A DNA stretch of 64,000 nt from Streptomyces fagopyri (GCF_009498275.1 NZ_CP045643.1:372001-436000); one strand, 5' to 3'. Shown: positions 38,383-47,835, numbered from the stretch's first letter. The notes: generated from the letters alone by a model not told the origin. A program made the numbers and translations.

Positions 38383-40797
38383 TCAGCTGACGGTCAGGTT
38401 CTGTGCCACCGTGTTCGCCGCGAAGCCGTTGACGCCGAACAGGCCGCTCGGGTACGTGTCGTCGGTGGCGTCGATGACAGGATCGGCGCCGTTCGCGAAC
38501 CACACCCTGATGCGGTTGCCGTCGGCGCGCACCTTCAGGTGATAGGTGCGCCCTTCGACTATGGGTGTCTTGAACGTCGCGATGTCACGGCCCGGACGCC
38601 ACAGCTTGACGACACCGTTGGTGTCGATGTTCGCCGTGTAGCCCGCGCCGCCGGATTCGGCGCGGAAGGTGAGGCCGGTGGCGGTGCCGTTGGTGACGGA
38701 CAGGTCACCTTCGTAGGTGAAATCTGCGCCGGTCCGGTCGCTGAGGTAGAAGCCGTCCTGGGCGCTGCGGCCGTGCAGTCCGTCGGGTTCGACGGTCCAG
38801 ATGCCTCCATGCGGGGACCACCGTTCCGCGGGAAAGACGGCGAATCCGGTGGATCCGGTGTTGAGGTTCTGCACGGTGGCTGTGCCGCTGTAGACGTTCA
38901 CACCGAACAGACCGCTCGTGTAGGTGGCGTCGGTGGCATCGATGACGGGGGTGGAGCCGTTGTCGAGCCAGACCCGGATGCGGTTGCCGTTCGTCTGCGC
39001 TTTCAGGTGGTGGGTGCTGCCGGCGGCGATGGGCGTGGCGTACGTGGCGATGTCTTTGCCGGGTCGCCACAGTTTGACGACGCCGCTGGTGTCGATGTTC
39101 GCCGTGTATCCGGCGCCGTCCGCGTTCGCACGGAAAGTGAGACCGCCCGCCCGCGCGGTGTCGAGGCTGATGTCGCCCTGGTAGGTCGCGTCATCTCCGT
39201 TGCTCGCGCTCAGGTAGAAGGCGTCGCCGGAGGCGGAGACCCGCTTGCCGTCGCTGACGTCGCTCCAGGCTCCGCCGGCGGCGTGCCAGGGGCCCTTCAG
39301 ATTGCTCAGCAGTGTGGACTGGCCGGTGCCCCAGCTGGTGTTGAGGCGTGTGAAGGTCGCGCTGTCCAGGGTCACCTTGCCGCCGAGAGAGAAGAGACCG
39401 ATGCCCTGACTGTCGGCGGACGAGTCGAAGTAGGCGTTGTCGGACAGGGAGTACAGACCGCCGTCGGCGAAGGTCTCCAACTGCCCGCGATCCACCAGGA
39501 TGCGCATCGTGACCTTGCCGTTCCGCGGTGTGAGCGGCTTGCCTTGGAGTGTCTGGGCCTTGGTGTCGTAGGTGACGCGGCGGTCGGCGGTGCCGTCCGA
39601 GCGCGAGTGCAGGTCGAATCCGAACTGCGTGGCGGTGGCGCCCTTGACGTCGAACTGTGCGGTGAGTTCGTAGGTGTCGGCCTTCACGCCGTCGAGGAGA
39701 TTGCCCCTTTTCGCGGTGTCGAGCGTCTTGTTCTTCCAGGTCTGGGTGTCAGAGGCGAGCGTCGACAGTTCGGTGACGGGAGTCCGGGTGATGCGGGGAC
39801 CGTCGGGGGTGGTCACGAGGGCCAGGGTCGCCGGGAAGGTGGCGTTGCCGGTCCAGGTGCTTCCATAGTTGCCGCCCTGCCAGGCCATCTGCACCGTACG
39901 GCCGTCGGGTGTGTTCGTGAACGTCTGGGCCGCGTAGAAACTGCCGCCCGCGTACGTGCTGCCGAGATCCATCTGCTGCGGCTGCGTCCAGTCCGTGCTG
40001 AAGGTCTTTCCGTCGAAGGAACCGACGACGTACTGGCTGGAGGCGGACGTCAGTATCCACTTCTGCTTCCCGGCCCTGCCGTCGAGGTCGAGCGGGTACA
40101 TGTCGGGACACTCAAACAGCCACGGCGCCGCGAAACGGCTGGCGAGCGTCCAGTCCAGGAGGTTGGGCGAGGTGTAGATGTTCACCCCGTTGCCGCCCTG
40201 CGAGGACCACACCACCATCGTCCAGCGTTGTCGGGCCGCGTCCCAGAACACCTTCGGGTCCCGGCTCTCGTCCGGGATGTCGATGACCTTGCGGCCCTTG
40301 TCGTACGCCTGGAAGGTCCGCCCGTTGTCGTTGCTGTAGAAGACGCTCACGCCGTTCGTGTTGGAGAACACGACGATCGGGTCGAGTGATCCGGTCTTGA
40401 GGCCGGACGTATTGTCCTTGTCGACGACACCGCCGCCGGAGAAGAGTGTGCCGGGGTGGACCCCGGGTTCCAGCGCCATCGGCTTCTGCGTCCAGTGGAC
40501 CAGGTCAGGGCTGGTGGCGTGGCCCCAGTGCATGGTGTCCCAGGCCAGGCCGTGCGGATTGTGCTGGTAGAAGAAGTGGTAGACCCCGTTGGCGTAGACC
40601 AGACCGTTGGGGTCGTTCATCCAGCCGGACCGGGAGCTGAAGTGGAACTGACCCCGGTAGGGCTCGCTGTAGGTGGTCGACGGGTAGGGGAACTCCGGGT
40701 AGTCCTGCACGGTCCCGGCGACGGCCGGTGCGCCCGGCAGGATCGCGGCCAGGGCCGCGACCAGGGCGACGAGCAGGGTCCTGGCTCTTCGACGCAT
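38383..40797 (-). CDS. Secreted GH32 fructan hydrolase (levanase/inulinase type) with two C-terminal repeat domains
   Basis: The ATG at 40797 gives 804 residues with a signal peptide (cleavage near 28, APAVAG). The GH32 propeller shows the nucleophile D62 in GWMNDPNG, transition-state D180 in SRDP, and acid/base E229 in FECPD. The beta-sandwich domain ends near 500. Two tandem ~140-residue domains follow, each with TGLTFRAxxxGAGYTANID, VKLWRPG.DIAT, GNRIRVW and SGLFGVN. They are probably carbohydrate-binding or lectin-like. It should release fructose outside the cell for the divergent importer. Two LacI-type operators lie ahead of its start. Confidence 0.9.
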   Translation of the reverse strand: MRRRARTLLVALVAALAAILPGAPAVAGTVQDYPEFPYPSTTYSEPYRGQFHFSSRSGWMNDPNGLVYANGVYHFFYQHNPHGLAWDTMHWGHATSPDLVHWTQKPMALEPGVHPGTLFSGGGVVDKDNTSGLKTGSLDPIVVFSNTNGVSVFYSNDNGRTFQAYDKGRKVIDIPDESRDPKVFWDAARQRWTMVVWSSQGGNGVNIYTSPNLLDWTLASRFAAPWLFECPDMYPLDLDGRAGKQKWILTSASSQYVVGSFDGKTFSTDWTQPQQMDLGSTYAGGSFYAAQTFTNTPDGRTVQMAWQGGNYGSTWTGNATFPATLALVTTPDGPRITRTPVTELSTLASDTQTWKNKTLDTAKRGNLLDGVKADTYELTAQFDVKGATATQFGFDLHSRSDGTADRRVTYDTKAQTLQGKPLTPRNGKVTMRILVDRGQLETFADGGLYSLSDNAYFDSSADSQGIGLFSLGGKVTLDSATFTRLNTSWGTGQSTLLSNLKGPWHAAGGAWSDVSDGKRVSASGDAFYLSASNGDDATYQGDISLDTARAGGLTFRANADGAGYTANIDTSGVVKLWRPGKDIATYATPIAAGSTHHLKAQTNGNRIRVWLDNGSTPVIDATDATYTSGLFGVNVYSGTATVQNLNTGSTGFAVFPAERWSPHGGIWTVEPDGLHGRSAQDGFYLSDRTGADFTYEGDLSVTNGTATGLTFRAESGGAGYTANIDTNGVVKLWRPGRDIATFKTPIVEGRTYHLKVRADGNRIRVWFANGADPVIDATDDTYPSGLFGVNGFAANTVAQNLTVS

Positions 40798-40829
40798 GTG
40801 AACCCACTCTCTGCGCTTCACGGCAGACA

Positions 40830-40858
40830 TGTCATCGTTGACACTGTCATCGCTGACA
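40830..40858. promoter_or_regulatory. Paired LacI operators upstream of the GH32 gene
   Basis: TGTCATCGTTGACA (40830-40843) and TGTCATCGCTGACA (40845-40858) fit TGTCANCGNTGACA and sit 33-61 bases before the GH32 start. Confidence 0.75.
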
Positions 40859-41197
40859 GCCGATCGATGTCCGATGATGGGACCGAGCGGGCGACTCGTC
40901 AACGCTCGTGCACGACTTCGATCCGCCGGGCTGTCCGCCATCCGGTCCGTGCGACGACCGTGCTGCTCCCTCGCATCCTTGGGCCGCAACTACCCTGCGC
41001 ACGCACGGACTTGCTTTCGCCGCATCCGATCTGCCCGCGCGGCCGGCTCAGGGCGCGGCGCAAGCGCGCGGCCACACGGAAGACCGGCGAGCGATCCGTC
41101 GCGCCCGTCGCTCATCCTGCGCTCCGTTTTCCCAACCGGCTTCCTGCACAAGGCATTGACGATGCCGGACTGGGCGTTCATCATCCTCCGCAGTGGG

Positions 41198-41227
41198 TGT
41201 CAACGTTGACATGTGACAACGTTGACA
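41198..41227. promoter_or_regulatory. Paired LacI operators upstream of the fructose importer operon
   Basis: TGTCAACGTTGACA (41198-41211) is a perfect palindrome, followed by TGACAACGTTGACA (41214-41227). Each contains TTGACA, which may double as a -35 element. They lie about 75-100 bases before the binding-protein ATG. Confidence 0.8.
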
Positions 41228-41300
41228 GCCCTTCGGCCGTACCCCCGCACTCCCGCAAACCGCGCGGATCCACCGTTCTGTCTGCCCGTAGGAGTCGTCC

Positions 41301-42299
41301 ATGCTTCCCAGAACCCGTCCGGTCCTCGCCGTCGCGATAGCCTGCCTCGCCCTGTCCACGACGGCCTGCGGGTCCGGCTCCGGCGGTGACTCCTCGTCCG
41401 GGAAGGCCAAAGTCGGTCTCATCACCAAGACGGACACCAACCCGTACTTCGTGAAGATGCGCCAGGGCGCCGAGCAGGCCGCGAAGTCCGCGCACGTGGA
41501 TCTGTCGACCGCGGCGGGCAAGTTCGACGGCGACAACGCCGGCCAGGTCACCGCTCTCGAGAACATGGTCGCCTCAGGCGTCAAGGGAGTACTGATCACC
41601 CCGAACGACTCGAAGGCCATCGTCCCCGCAATCGCCAAGGCGCGTGCCAAGGGAGTCCTGGTGATCGCCCTCGACACCCCGCCCGAGCCGGAGAACGCCG
41701 CCGACGCTCTCTTCGCCACGGACAACGTGAAGGCCGGCGAGCTGATCGGCGCATACGCCAAGACCGCGATGACGGGCAAGACCGCGAAGATCGCCACGTT
41801 GGATCTCGCACCAGGCATCTCGGTCGGCGTCCAGCGCCACGACGGCTTCGCGAAGGGCTTCGGCATCGGCTCGACCGATCCGTCCATCGTGTGTTCCCAG
41901 GACACTGGCGGCGACCAGGCCAAGGGCCAGACAGCCATGGAGAACTGCCTGCAGAAGGCGCCCGACATCAACCTCGTCTACGCCATCAACGAGCCCGCCG
42001 CGCTCGGCGCGTACACCGCGCTCAAGGCCAAGGGCCGCGAGAAGGACGTCATGATCGTCGCGATCGACGGCGGCTGTACCGGGGTCCAGGCCGTCAAGGA
42101 CGGCAAGATCGCCGCGACCTCACAGCAGTACCCGCTGAAAATGGCCTCGGACGGCGTCAAGGCGATCGCCCAGTACGCCAAGGGCGGCAAGAAGGCCTCG
42201 GGTTACACCGACACCGGCGTGCAACTCATCACCGACAAGCCCCAGACCGGCGTCGAAGCCAAGGACACCGGCTTCGGTCTGAAGAACTGCTGGGGCTGA
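41301..42299 (+). CDS. frcB: Sugar ABC transporter substrate-binding lipoprotein, FrcB-like
   Basis: This 332-residue protein has a signal peptide and lipobox ending TTAC (C23), then a GSGSGGDSSSG linker. The type 1 periplasmic-binding fold shows GLITKTDTNPYFVKMRQGAE, VLITPNDSKAI and IVAIDGGCTGVQAVKDG, closest in style to the fructose-binding FrcB of rhizobia. Its position opposite a fructan hydrolase supports fructose as ligand. The permease starts six bases after its stop. Confidence 0.85.
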   Translation: MLPRTRPVLAVAIACLALSTTACGSGSGGDSSSGKAKVGLITKTDTNPYFVKMRQGAEQAAKSAHVDLSTAAGKFDGDNAGQVTALENMVASGVKGVLITPNDSKAIVPAIAKARAKGVLVIALDTPPEPENAADALFATDNVKAGELIGAYAKTAMTGKTAKIATLDLAPGISVGVQRHDGFAKGFGIGSTDPSIVCSQDTGGDQAKGQTAMENCLQKAPDINLVYAINEPAALGAYTALKAKGREKDVMIVAIDGGCTGVQAVKDGKIAATSQQYPLKMASDGVKAIAQYAKGGKKASGYTDTGVQLITDKPQTGVEAKDTGFGLKNCWG

Positions 42300-42305
42300 T
42301 CCACG

Positions 42306-43301
42306 ATGACCGCCCCCGCCCCGTTCACCGCAGGCGCCGCGAACCCGTTCGTCCTGCGCAGGCTGCTCACGACCCCGGTCGCCGGACCTCTCGTGGCCCT
42401 GGTTCTCGCCTCCGTCTTCTTCGCCATCGGTACCGACCAGTTCCTCTCCGGCGGCAACTTCTCACTGATCCTCCAACAGGTGATGGTCGTCGGCACGCTC
42501 GCCATCGGGCAGACGCTGATCATCCTCACCGCCGGCATCGACCTGTCCTGTGGCGCCGTCATGGCCTTCGGCAGCATCCTGATGGCCAGGCTGGCCGTGC
42601 ATCAGGGATGGCCCCCGCTGGTCGCCGTCCTCGTCGGGCTGCTCGCCTGCGGTGTGTTCGGCCTCGCCAACGGCCTGCTCGTACGCGCCGTGCCACTGCC
42701 GCCGTTCATCGTGACCCTGGGCATGCTCAACGTGGCCTTCGCCCTCACCCATATCTACTCCGAGGAGCAGACGGTGACCGGCCTGCCGGGACCGCTGACC
42801 GCCCTCGGCCGCACCTTCCCTCTCGGTAACACCGACATCACCTACGGCTCGCTCGTCACCGTGGCACTGTTCCTCGGTTTCGCCTACGCGCTCGGCAGCA
42901 CTGCCTGGGGCCGTCATGTCTACGCCCTCGGCAACAGTTCCGAGAGCGCCCGGCTCACCGGCATCCGCGTCAACCGGCTGACGGTGAGCGTCTACGTCGT
43001 CGCCGGACTGGTCTACGGCATCGCGGCCCTCCTGCTCGTGTCGCGCACCGGCGTGGGCGACCCGCAGGCCGGGCAGACCGACAACCTGGACAGCATCACC
43101 GCGGTCGTCCTCGGCGGGACCAGTCTGTTCGGCGGACGCGGCACGGTACTCGGCACGTTCGTCGGCGTACTCATCGTCGGTGTCTTCCGCAACGGACTCC
43201 AGTTGATGGGGGTTTCCTCCGTCTACCAGACACTCGTGACCGGCGTCCTTGTGATCCTGGCCGTCACCGTCGACCAGCTCTCGCGGAAGGGAACACGATG
43301 A
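42306..43301 (+). CDS. frcC: Sugar ABC transporter permease, FrcC-like
   Basis: This 331-residue membrane protein of the RbsC/XylH/FrcC superfamily has about nine to ten helices, with the typical LTAGIDLSCGAVMAFGS and VLGGTSLFGGRGTVLGT segments. It should form the fructose channel with the ATPase encoded next, which it overlaps by four bases. Confidence 0.9.
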   Translation: MTAPAPFTAGAANPFVLRRLLTTPVAGPLVALVLASVFFAIGTDQFLSGGNFSLILQQVMVVGTLAIGQTLIILTAGIDLSCGAVMAFGSILMARLAVHQGWPPLVAVLVGLLACGVFGLANGLLVRAVPLPPFIVTLGMLNVAFALTHIYSEEQTVTGLPGPLTALGRTFPLGNTDITYGSLVTVALFLGFAYALGSTAWGRHVYALGNSSESARLTGIRVNRLTVSVYVVAGLVYGIAALLLVSRTGVGDPQAGQTDNLDSITAVVLGGTSLFGGRGTVLGTFVGVLIVGVFRNGLQLMGVSSVYQTLVTGVLVILAVTVDQLSRKGTR

Positions 43302-44248
43302 CCGGCCAGGGCGTTCCCGGCGACAGGCCGGCCCCCGCCACCGCGCGCGGGAAGCACACAGACGCCGCGAACCACGGCGAGGCGCTGCCCGACGGGCCTC
43401 CCGGACAGGCAGGTTCGGCGGAAAACGAGCCCCAGCCGATGCTCAGCGCACGTGGACTGGTCAAGCGCTACGGCCAGGTCACCGCCATCGACGGCGCGGA
43501 CTTCGACCTGATGCCCGATGAGGTGCTCGCCGTCATCGGTGACAACGGCGCAGGCAAGACCAGCCTGATCAAGGCACTCACGGGAGCGCTGGTACCGGAC
43601 GCCGGCGAGATCCGGCTGAACGGCGAACCGATCCGCTTCGCCGGCCCCCAGGACGCCAGGGCCCGGGGCATCGAGACGGTGTACCAGGACCTGGCGGTCG
43701 CGCCGTCGATGGACATCGCGTCGAACATGTTCCTGGGCCGCGAGATCCGCCGCCGGGGAGTCCTCGGTTCGGTCTTCCGTCTCCTCGACAGGAAGACCAT
43801 GCGCGAACAGGCCGCCGCGCACCTGGCCTCGTTGAAGGTCGGCATCGGCTCGCTCACGCAGCCGGTGGAGACACTGTCGGGCGGACAGCGCCAGGCCGTC
43901 GCGGTCGCCCGCGCGGCCGCGTGGGCGCGTAGCGTCGTGGTGATGGACGAGCCGACCGCCGCGCTCGGCGTCAAGGAGTCCGGCCAGGTGCTCGACCTGA
44001 TCCGCCGGATCCGCGACAGCGGCGTGCCCGTGATACTCATCAGCCACAACATGCCTCATGTCTTCGAGATCGCGGACCGTGTCCACGTTCACCGGCTCGG
44101 CCGCCGGGAGGCGGTGATCAAACCGTCGGAATACAGCATGGCGGAGGTGGTCGCCATCATGACCGGCGCCCTGAGTGTGAGCCCGGACGGAGGTACCGTG
44201 GTCGCCGACAGTGACGCCGCGTCGGCTGCCGGGGTGCACGCAAGCTGA
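43298..44248 (+). CDS. frcA: Sugar ABC transporter ATP-binding protein, FrcA-like
   Basis: This 316-residue single-cassette ATPase has Walker A GDNGAGKTS, Q-loop TVYQDLAVAPSMD, signature TLSGGQRQ, Walker B VVVMDEPTAALG and ISHNMPH. An N-terminal extension of about 48 residues, rich in G, P and A, precedes the cassette. The true start could be an internal codon near 43439 (MLSARGLVKRYG). Its ATG overlaps the permease stop by four bases. It energises fructose uptake. Confidence 0.9.
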   Translation: MTGQGVPGDRPAPATARGKHTDAANHGEALPDGPPGQAGSAENEPQPMLSARGLVKRYGQVTAIDGADFDLMPDEVLAVIGDNGAGKTSLIKALTGALVPDAGEIRLNGEPIRFAGPQDARARGIETVYQDLAVAPSMDIASNMFLGREIRRRGVLGSVFRLLDRKTMREQAAAHLASLKVGIGSLTQPVETLSGGQRQAVAVARAAAWARSVVVMDEPTAALGVKESGQVLDLIRRIRDSGVPVILISHNMPHVFEIADRVHVHRLGRREAVIKPSEYSMAEVVAIMTGALSVSPDGGTVVADSDAASAAGVHAS

Positions 44249-44297
44249 CCGGAGGTCGCGGCACCGTGGGAAGCGAAGTCCAGAGAATCGGGAGTCC

Positions 44298-45323
44298 ATG
44301 ACACCGGCCCGCAGACCCACGCTCGCCGACGTCGCCCGCGAAGTCGGGGTCAGCGCCAAGACGGTCTCCCGGGTCCTCAACGAGGATGGTCCCAGCTCGC
44401 CCGACACACGCAGGAGGGTGCTGGAAGCCGTGGCGAAACTCGGCTTCCAGCCCAATCTGATGGCCCGGTCCATCCGGACCGGGGGGCCGGACACCACCGT
44501 GGGCCTGGTGGTTCCCGACATGAGCAACCCCTTCTTCGGCGCCGTCGCCAGCGGCATCGAGGACGCCGTGCGCACCCGCGGCCTGACCCTGCTGATGGGC
44601 TCGTCGCACGACGACCCCCATCGGGAACAGGCATTGATCGACACGTTCCTGGCACGCCGGGTGAGCGTCCTCATGGTGGCTCCGGCAGCGGGATCCGAGC
44701 ATTCCCGACTCCAGGTACACCGGGCGGCGGGTATGCCGGTCGTCTTCCTCGACCGCCCGGGTACCGGTCTGACGACGGACACCGTGGTCAGCACCAACCG
44801 CTCCGGCACCCGAGAGGGCGTCGCTCACCTCATCGCCGGCGGCCATAGCCGGATCGGGTTCGTCGGAGACCTGCCGACCAGGCTCTACACCCGGCGGGAG
44901 CGCCTCGCCGGTTACCGAGAGGCGCTCGCCGACGCGGGTCTCTCGCACGACCGCGCTCTGATCGCAGACGCCCACGACCCCGAGACCGCAGCCGAGGCGA
45001 CGGCACGGCTCCTGGACCTGCGGGACCCGCCGACTGCCCTGCTGTCGGGCAACAACACCATGACGCTCGGAGTGCTGACCCAACTCGCCCGCGGCGGGAG
45101 CAAGGACATCGCGGTCGTCGCCTTCGACGACGTCCCGATCGCGTCCATCCTCGAACCGGCCCTCACCGTCGTGGCCCAGAACCCAACAGCCGTGGGCGCG
45201 ACCGCGGGAGCCATCGCGATCAGGCGACTGGCGGGGGACCGCGCGCGGGCACGCACGGTCTTGGTGGAGACGCATCTGATCCTGCGCGGCTCCGGCGAAC
45301 TGGCTCCGCGGCCCGGCCGGTGA
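44298..45323 (+). CDS. LacI family regulator of the fructan/fructose locus
   Basis: The ATG at 44298 follows GGGAG and gives 341 residues. The HTH is TLADVAREVGVSAKTVSRVLN (about 8-28), and the sugar-binding domain shows VGLVVPDMSNPFFGAVASGIE. As last gene of the importer operon it probably binds the TGTCANCGNTGACA sites at 40830-40858 and 41198-41227, controlling itself, the importer and the GH32 enzyme. Fructose or a phosphorylated form is the expected inducer. Confidence 0.87.
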   Translation: MTPARRPTLADVAREVGVSAKTVSRVLNEDGPSSPDTRRRVLEAVAKLGFQPNLMARSIRTGGPDTTVGLVVPDMSNPFFGAVASGIEDAVRTRGLTLLMGSSHDDPHREQALIDTFLARRVSVLMVAPAAGSEHSRLQVHRAAGMPVVFLDRPGTGLTTDTVVSTNRSGTREGVAHLIAGGHSRIGFVGDLPTRLYTRRERLAGYREALADAGLSHDRALIADAHDPETAAEATARLLDLRDPPTALLSGNNTMTLGVLTQLARGGSKDIAVVAFDDVPIASILEPALTVVAQNPTAVGATAGAIAIRRLAGDRARARTVLVETHLILRGSGELAPRPGR

Positions 45324-45364
45324 TGAAGAGAGACGCCCCTGAAGTGGTGGAGCAGGGCAGATGT

Positions 45365-45384
45365 CCGAGGCCGGCCGGCCTCGG
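45365..45384 (+). terminator. Palindromic hairpin after the fructose operon
   Basis: CCGAGGCCGGCCGGCCTCGG is a perfect 20-base palindrome 42 bases after the LacI stop. It is probably the operon terminator, without a T-run. Confidence 0.55.
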
Positions 45385-45582
45385 CCCCGCGGAAAGGACA
45401 CCGTTGAATTCCCTTACCATCGCGTCATTCTGACTCTACGGAAGCGAGGCCCTCTCGCGATGGACAATCAGCGGCGTATTGTTCGTCCACGCTGAGAACC
45501 TCATGGCGGCGAGCACGCGGAACTCCGTCGCCGCCACCGGACTCCTGGACCAGGTCACCTCCGAACACCCGGGCACCGCCAG

Positions 45583-45811
45583 GTGCGGATCGACGGCGGA
45601 TGCCGTCAGCACCTCGCCAAGTGCCCGGCCGCCCCTCGGCATCGACCTGGCAATCACTCGACGCAAGCCCCGGACCAACGGAGCCATGACCGACCTCATG
45701 GCCCGCCGCCCCACCAACGAGAACAGCGTCTCCTGCCGCGACCGGACCCCGCAGAACAAACGGAAGATTCAGGATGAAACAACGAGAGAAGACGATCTCT
45801 GTGTGACGTGA
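45583..45811 (+). pseudogene. Remnant of an IS5-like transposase
   Basis: One frame has RIDGGCRQHLAKCPA. The overlapping frame continues LGIDLAITRRKPRTNG and, after an apparent deletion, AMTDLMARRPTNENS. These pieces match the DGGYRQHL, GIDxxIVRR and WAMTDLMARRLTGE parts of IS5-type transposases, with the WVVERT segment lost. It is a dead element. The rest of the 45324-45993 gap is empty apart from the terminator. Confidence 0.65.
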
Positions 45812-45993
45812 CGCCGTCCGGCAGGCACCGCGCGTACCGCATCTTCCGCACATCTACTTATCCATTCCATTTCTCAATGCCATAGCCGGCAACTGTTGGA
45901 CTTACTAATCGATGATTCCTAGGCTCGGCCACGCAGACCTCCCGTGCGGGAAGGCCTCGACCACTTGTCTTCCACATCCGGAGGAGACGTTCG

Positions 45994-46854
45994 ATGAAGC
46001 AACGCACGATCGGCGGACGGACGGTATCGGCGATCGGGCTCGGCGGCATGCCGATGTCCATTGAGGGCCGCCCCGACACCCGCAGATCGATCGCGACCAT
46101 CCACGCCGCGCTCGACGCCGGTGTCACGCTCATCGACACGGCGGACGCGTATCACCGCGACGCCGGCGAGGTCGGGCACAACGAGGAGCTGATCGCCCGG
46201 GCTCTGCGCGCGTACGGCCGGGGACCGGACGACGTGCTTGTCGCGACGAAGGGCGGCCACCTGCGGCCCGGCGACGGCAGTTGGACCGTGAACGGCGATC
46301 CGGCCCATCTCAAGCAGGCCGCCAAGGAGTCGGCCAAGCGTCTGGGCGTCGAGGCGATCGGCCTCTACCAGTTCCACCGCCCCGACCCCCGCGTCCCGTA
46401 CGCCGACTCGATCGGTGCGATCCGTGACCTGCTCGACGAGGGCGCGATCCGCATGGCGGGCATCTCGAACGCGACCGTGGACCAGATCGACGAGGCCAAC
46501 GAGATCCTCGGTGGTCGGCTCCACTCGGTACAGAACCAGTTCTCGCCCAGGTTCCGTTCAAGTCTGCGCGAGTTGGAACACTGCGACCGACTGGGGATCG
46601 CGTTCCTGCCCTGGAGCCCACTGGGCGGCATAGCGAACGCGCCCGAACTCTCGGCGCGGCACACCGCTTTCCGGGACGTCGCGGACGAAGTGGGCGTCAG
46701 CGTCTACCAAGTGACCCTGGCCTGGGAGCTTGCCCTCGCGCCCGTGGTGATCCCGATTCCCGGGTCCTCTCGCCCCGAAAGCATCCGTGACTCAGCGGCC
46801 GCCACCGACGTCCATCTCAGTGCCGAGCAGATTTCCCGCCTGTCGGCGGCCTGA
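45994..46854 (+). CDS. Aldo/keto reductase
   Basis: This 286-residue barrel enzyme has D48, Y53, K86 and the His in YQFHRPD. GGAGGAGA precedes the ATG. It belongs to the smaller NADPH-dependent AKR group with an IPGSSRPESIRDSAAA cofactor segment. It probably reduces aldehydes or sugar carbonyls. A second AKR follows 48 bases later, so the two may be co-transcribed. Confidence 0.9.
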   Translation: MKQRTIGGRTVSAIGLGGMPMSIEGRPDTRRSIATIHAALDAGVTLIDTADAYHRDAGEVGHNEELIARALRAYGRGPDDVLVATKGGHLRPGDGSWTVNGDPAHLKQAAKESAKRLGVEAIGLYQFHRPDPRVPYADSIGAIRDLLDEGAIRMAGISNATVDQIDEANEILGGRLHSVQNQFSPRFRSSLRELEHCDRLGIAFLPWSPLGGIANAPELSARHTAFRDVADEVGVSVYQVTLAWELALAPVVIPIPGSSRPESIRDSAAATDVHLSAEQISRLSAA

Positions 46855-46902
46855 GGCACCCAGCACCGGCACGGCATACTACGTACGGACAAGGACCCGA
46901 TC

Positions 46903-47835
46903 GTGAAGACTTTCAAGCTGCCCGGCACCGAATTGGTCGCCCCGAACATCGTGCTCGGCCTCATGCGCATCCAGGAAAAGAGTGACGCGGAGGTACGAGA
47001 GCTCCTCGCCACCGCGATGGACGCCGGTATCACGTTCCTCGATCACGCCGACGTATACGGCAGCGAACTGCACGGCTGCGAGCGGCGTTTCGCCGAGGCG
47101 ATGCGGCTGAGCCCCTCACAGCGCGAAAAGTTGATCATCCAGTCAAAGGCGGGCATCGTCCGCGAAGGCCCGTACTTCGACTTCTCCTACGAACACATCA
47201 TCGAGTCGGTGGACGGTTCACTCAAGGCTCTTGGCACCGACTACCTCGACATCCTGCTGCTGCACCGTCCCGATGCCTTGGTCGAACCCGAGGAGGTCGC
47301 GCGTGCGTTCGATGAACTCGCCACGGCAGGCAAGGTAAGGGCGTTCGGCGTCTCGAACCACACCCCCCGGCAGATCGACCTGCTGAAGCGTCACGTCAGT
47401 CAGCCGCTGGTGATCAACCAGCTCCAGCTGTCGATCACGCACGCCCCGCTCATCGCGCAGGGCGTCGCAGCCAACATGCAGGGCTTGGACCAGTCGGTCA
47501 GCCGCGACGACGGGCTCCTGGACTACTGCCGCCTGCACGACATCACCGTGCAGGCCTGGTCACCCTTCCAGGCCGGTTTCTTCGACGGACCGTTCCTGGG
47601 CTCGGAGCGCCACCCTCAGCTCAACGCCGTCATCGACCGCCTGGCGGAGAAGTACGATGTGCCTCCCCTGGCCATCGCGACAGCCTGGATCACCCGGCAC
47701 CCCGCACGGATGCAGGTGGTCATCGGTACGACCACACCGCAGCGCGTCGCGGACGCCGCCCTCGGATCGGACGTACCACTGACCCGTGCGGAATGGTACG
47801 AACTGTTCCGCGCCGCGAACTACATCGTGCCCTGA
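46903..47835 (+). CDS. Aldo/keto reductase, YdhF-like
   Basis: The GTG at 46903 is preceded by AAGGA and gives 310 residues. The tetrad is D47, Y52, K82 and H115 (LLLHRPD). The segments ERRFAEAMRLSP and SKAGIVREGPYFDFSYEHI are typical of the YdhF branch. The cofactor motif is IGTTTPQRVADAA near the C-terminus. Physiological substrate is unknown. It is probably in an operon with the preceding AKR gene. Confidence 0.9.
   Translation: MKTFKLPGTELVAPNIVLGLMRIQEKSDAEVRELLATAMDAGITFLDHADVYGSELHGCERRFAEAMRLSPSQREKLIIQSKAGIVREGPYFDFSYEHIIESVDGSLKALGTDYLDILLLHRPDALVEPEEVARAFDELATAGKVRAFGVSNHTPRQIDLLKRHVSQPLVINQLQLSITHAPLIAQGVAANMQGLDQSVSRDDGLLDYCRLHDITVQAWSPFQAGFFDGPFLGSERHPQLNAVIDRLAEKYDVPPLAIATAWITRHPARMQVVIGTTTPQRVADAALGSDVPLTRAEWYELFRAANYIVP

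Larger units (their letters stand above)
40798..41300. other. Divergent control region of the fructan locus
   Basis: The 503 bases between the GH32 and binding-protein starts hold no believable gene. Paired operators stand at each end, and the middle part shows no structure. Confidence 0.6.

Noticed and set aside
38269..40389. Open frame of 706 codons opposite the GH32 gene
   Set aside because: Antisense shadow of a clear GH32 enzyme, without a recognisable domain.
41031..41300. Possible small gene in the fructan control region
   Set aside because: Frames there lack ribosome sites and motifs, and the region is better explained by operators and promoter.
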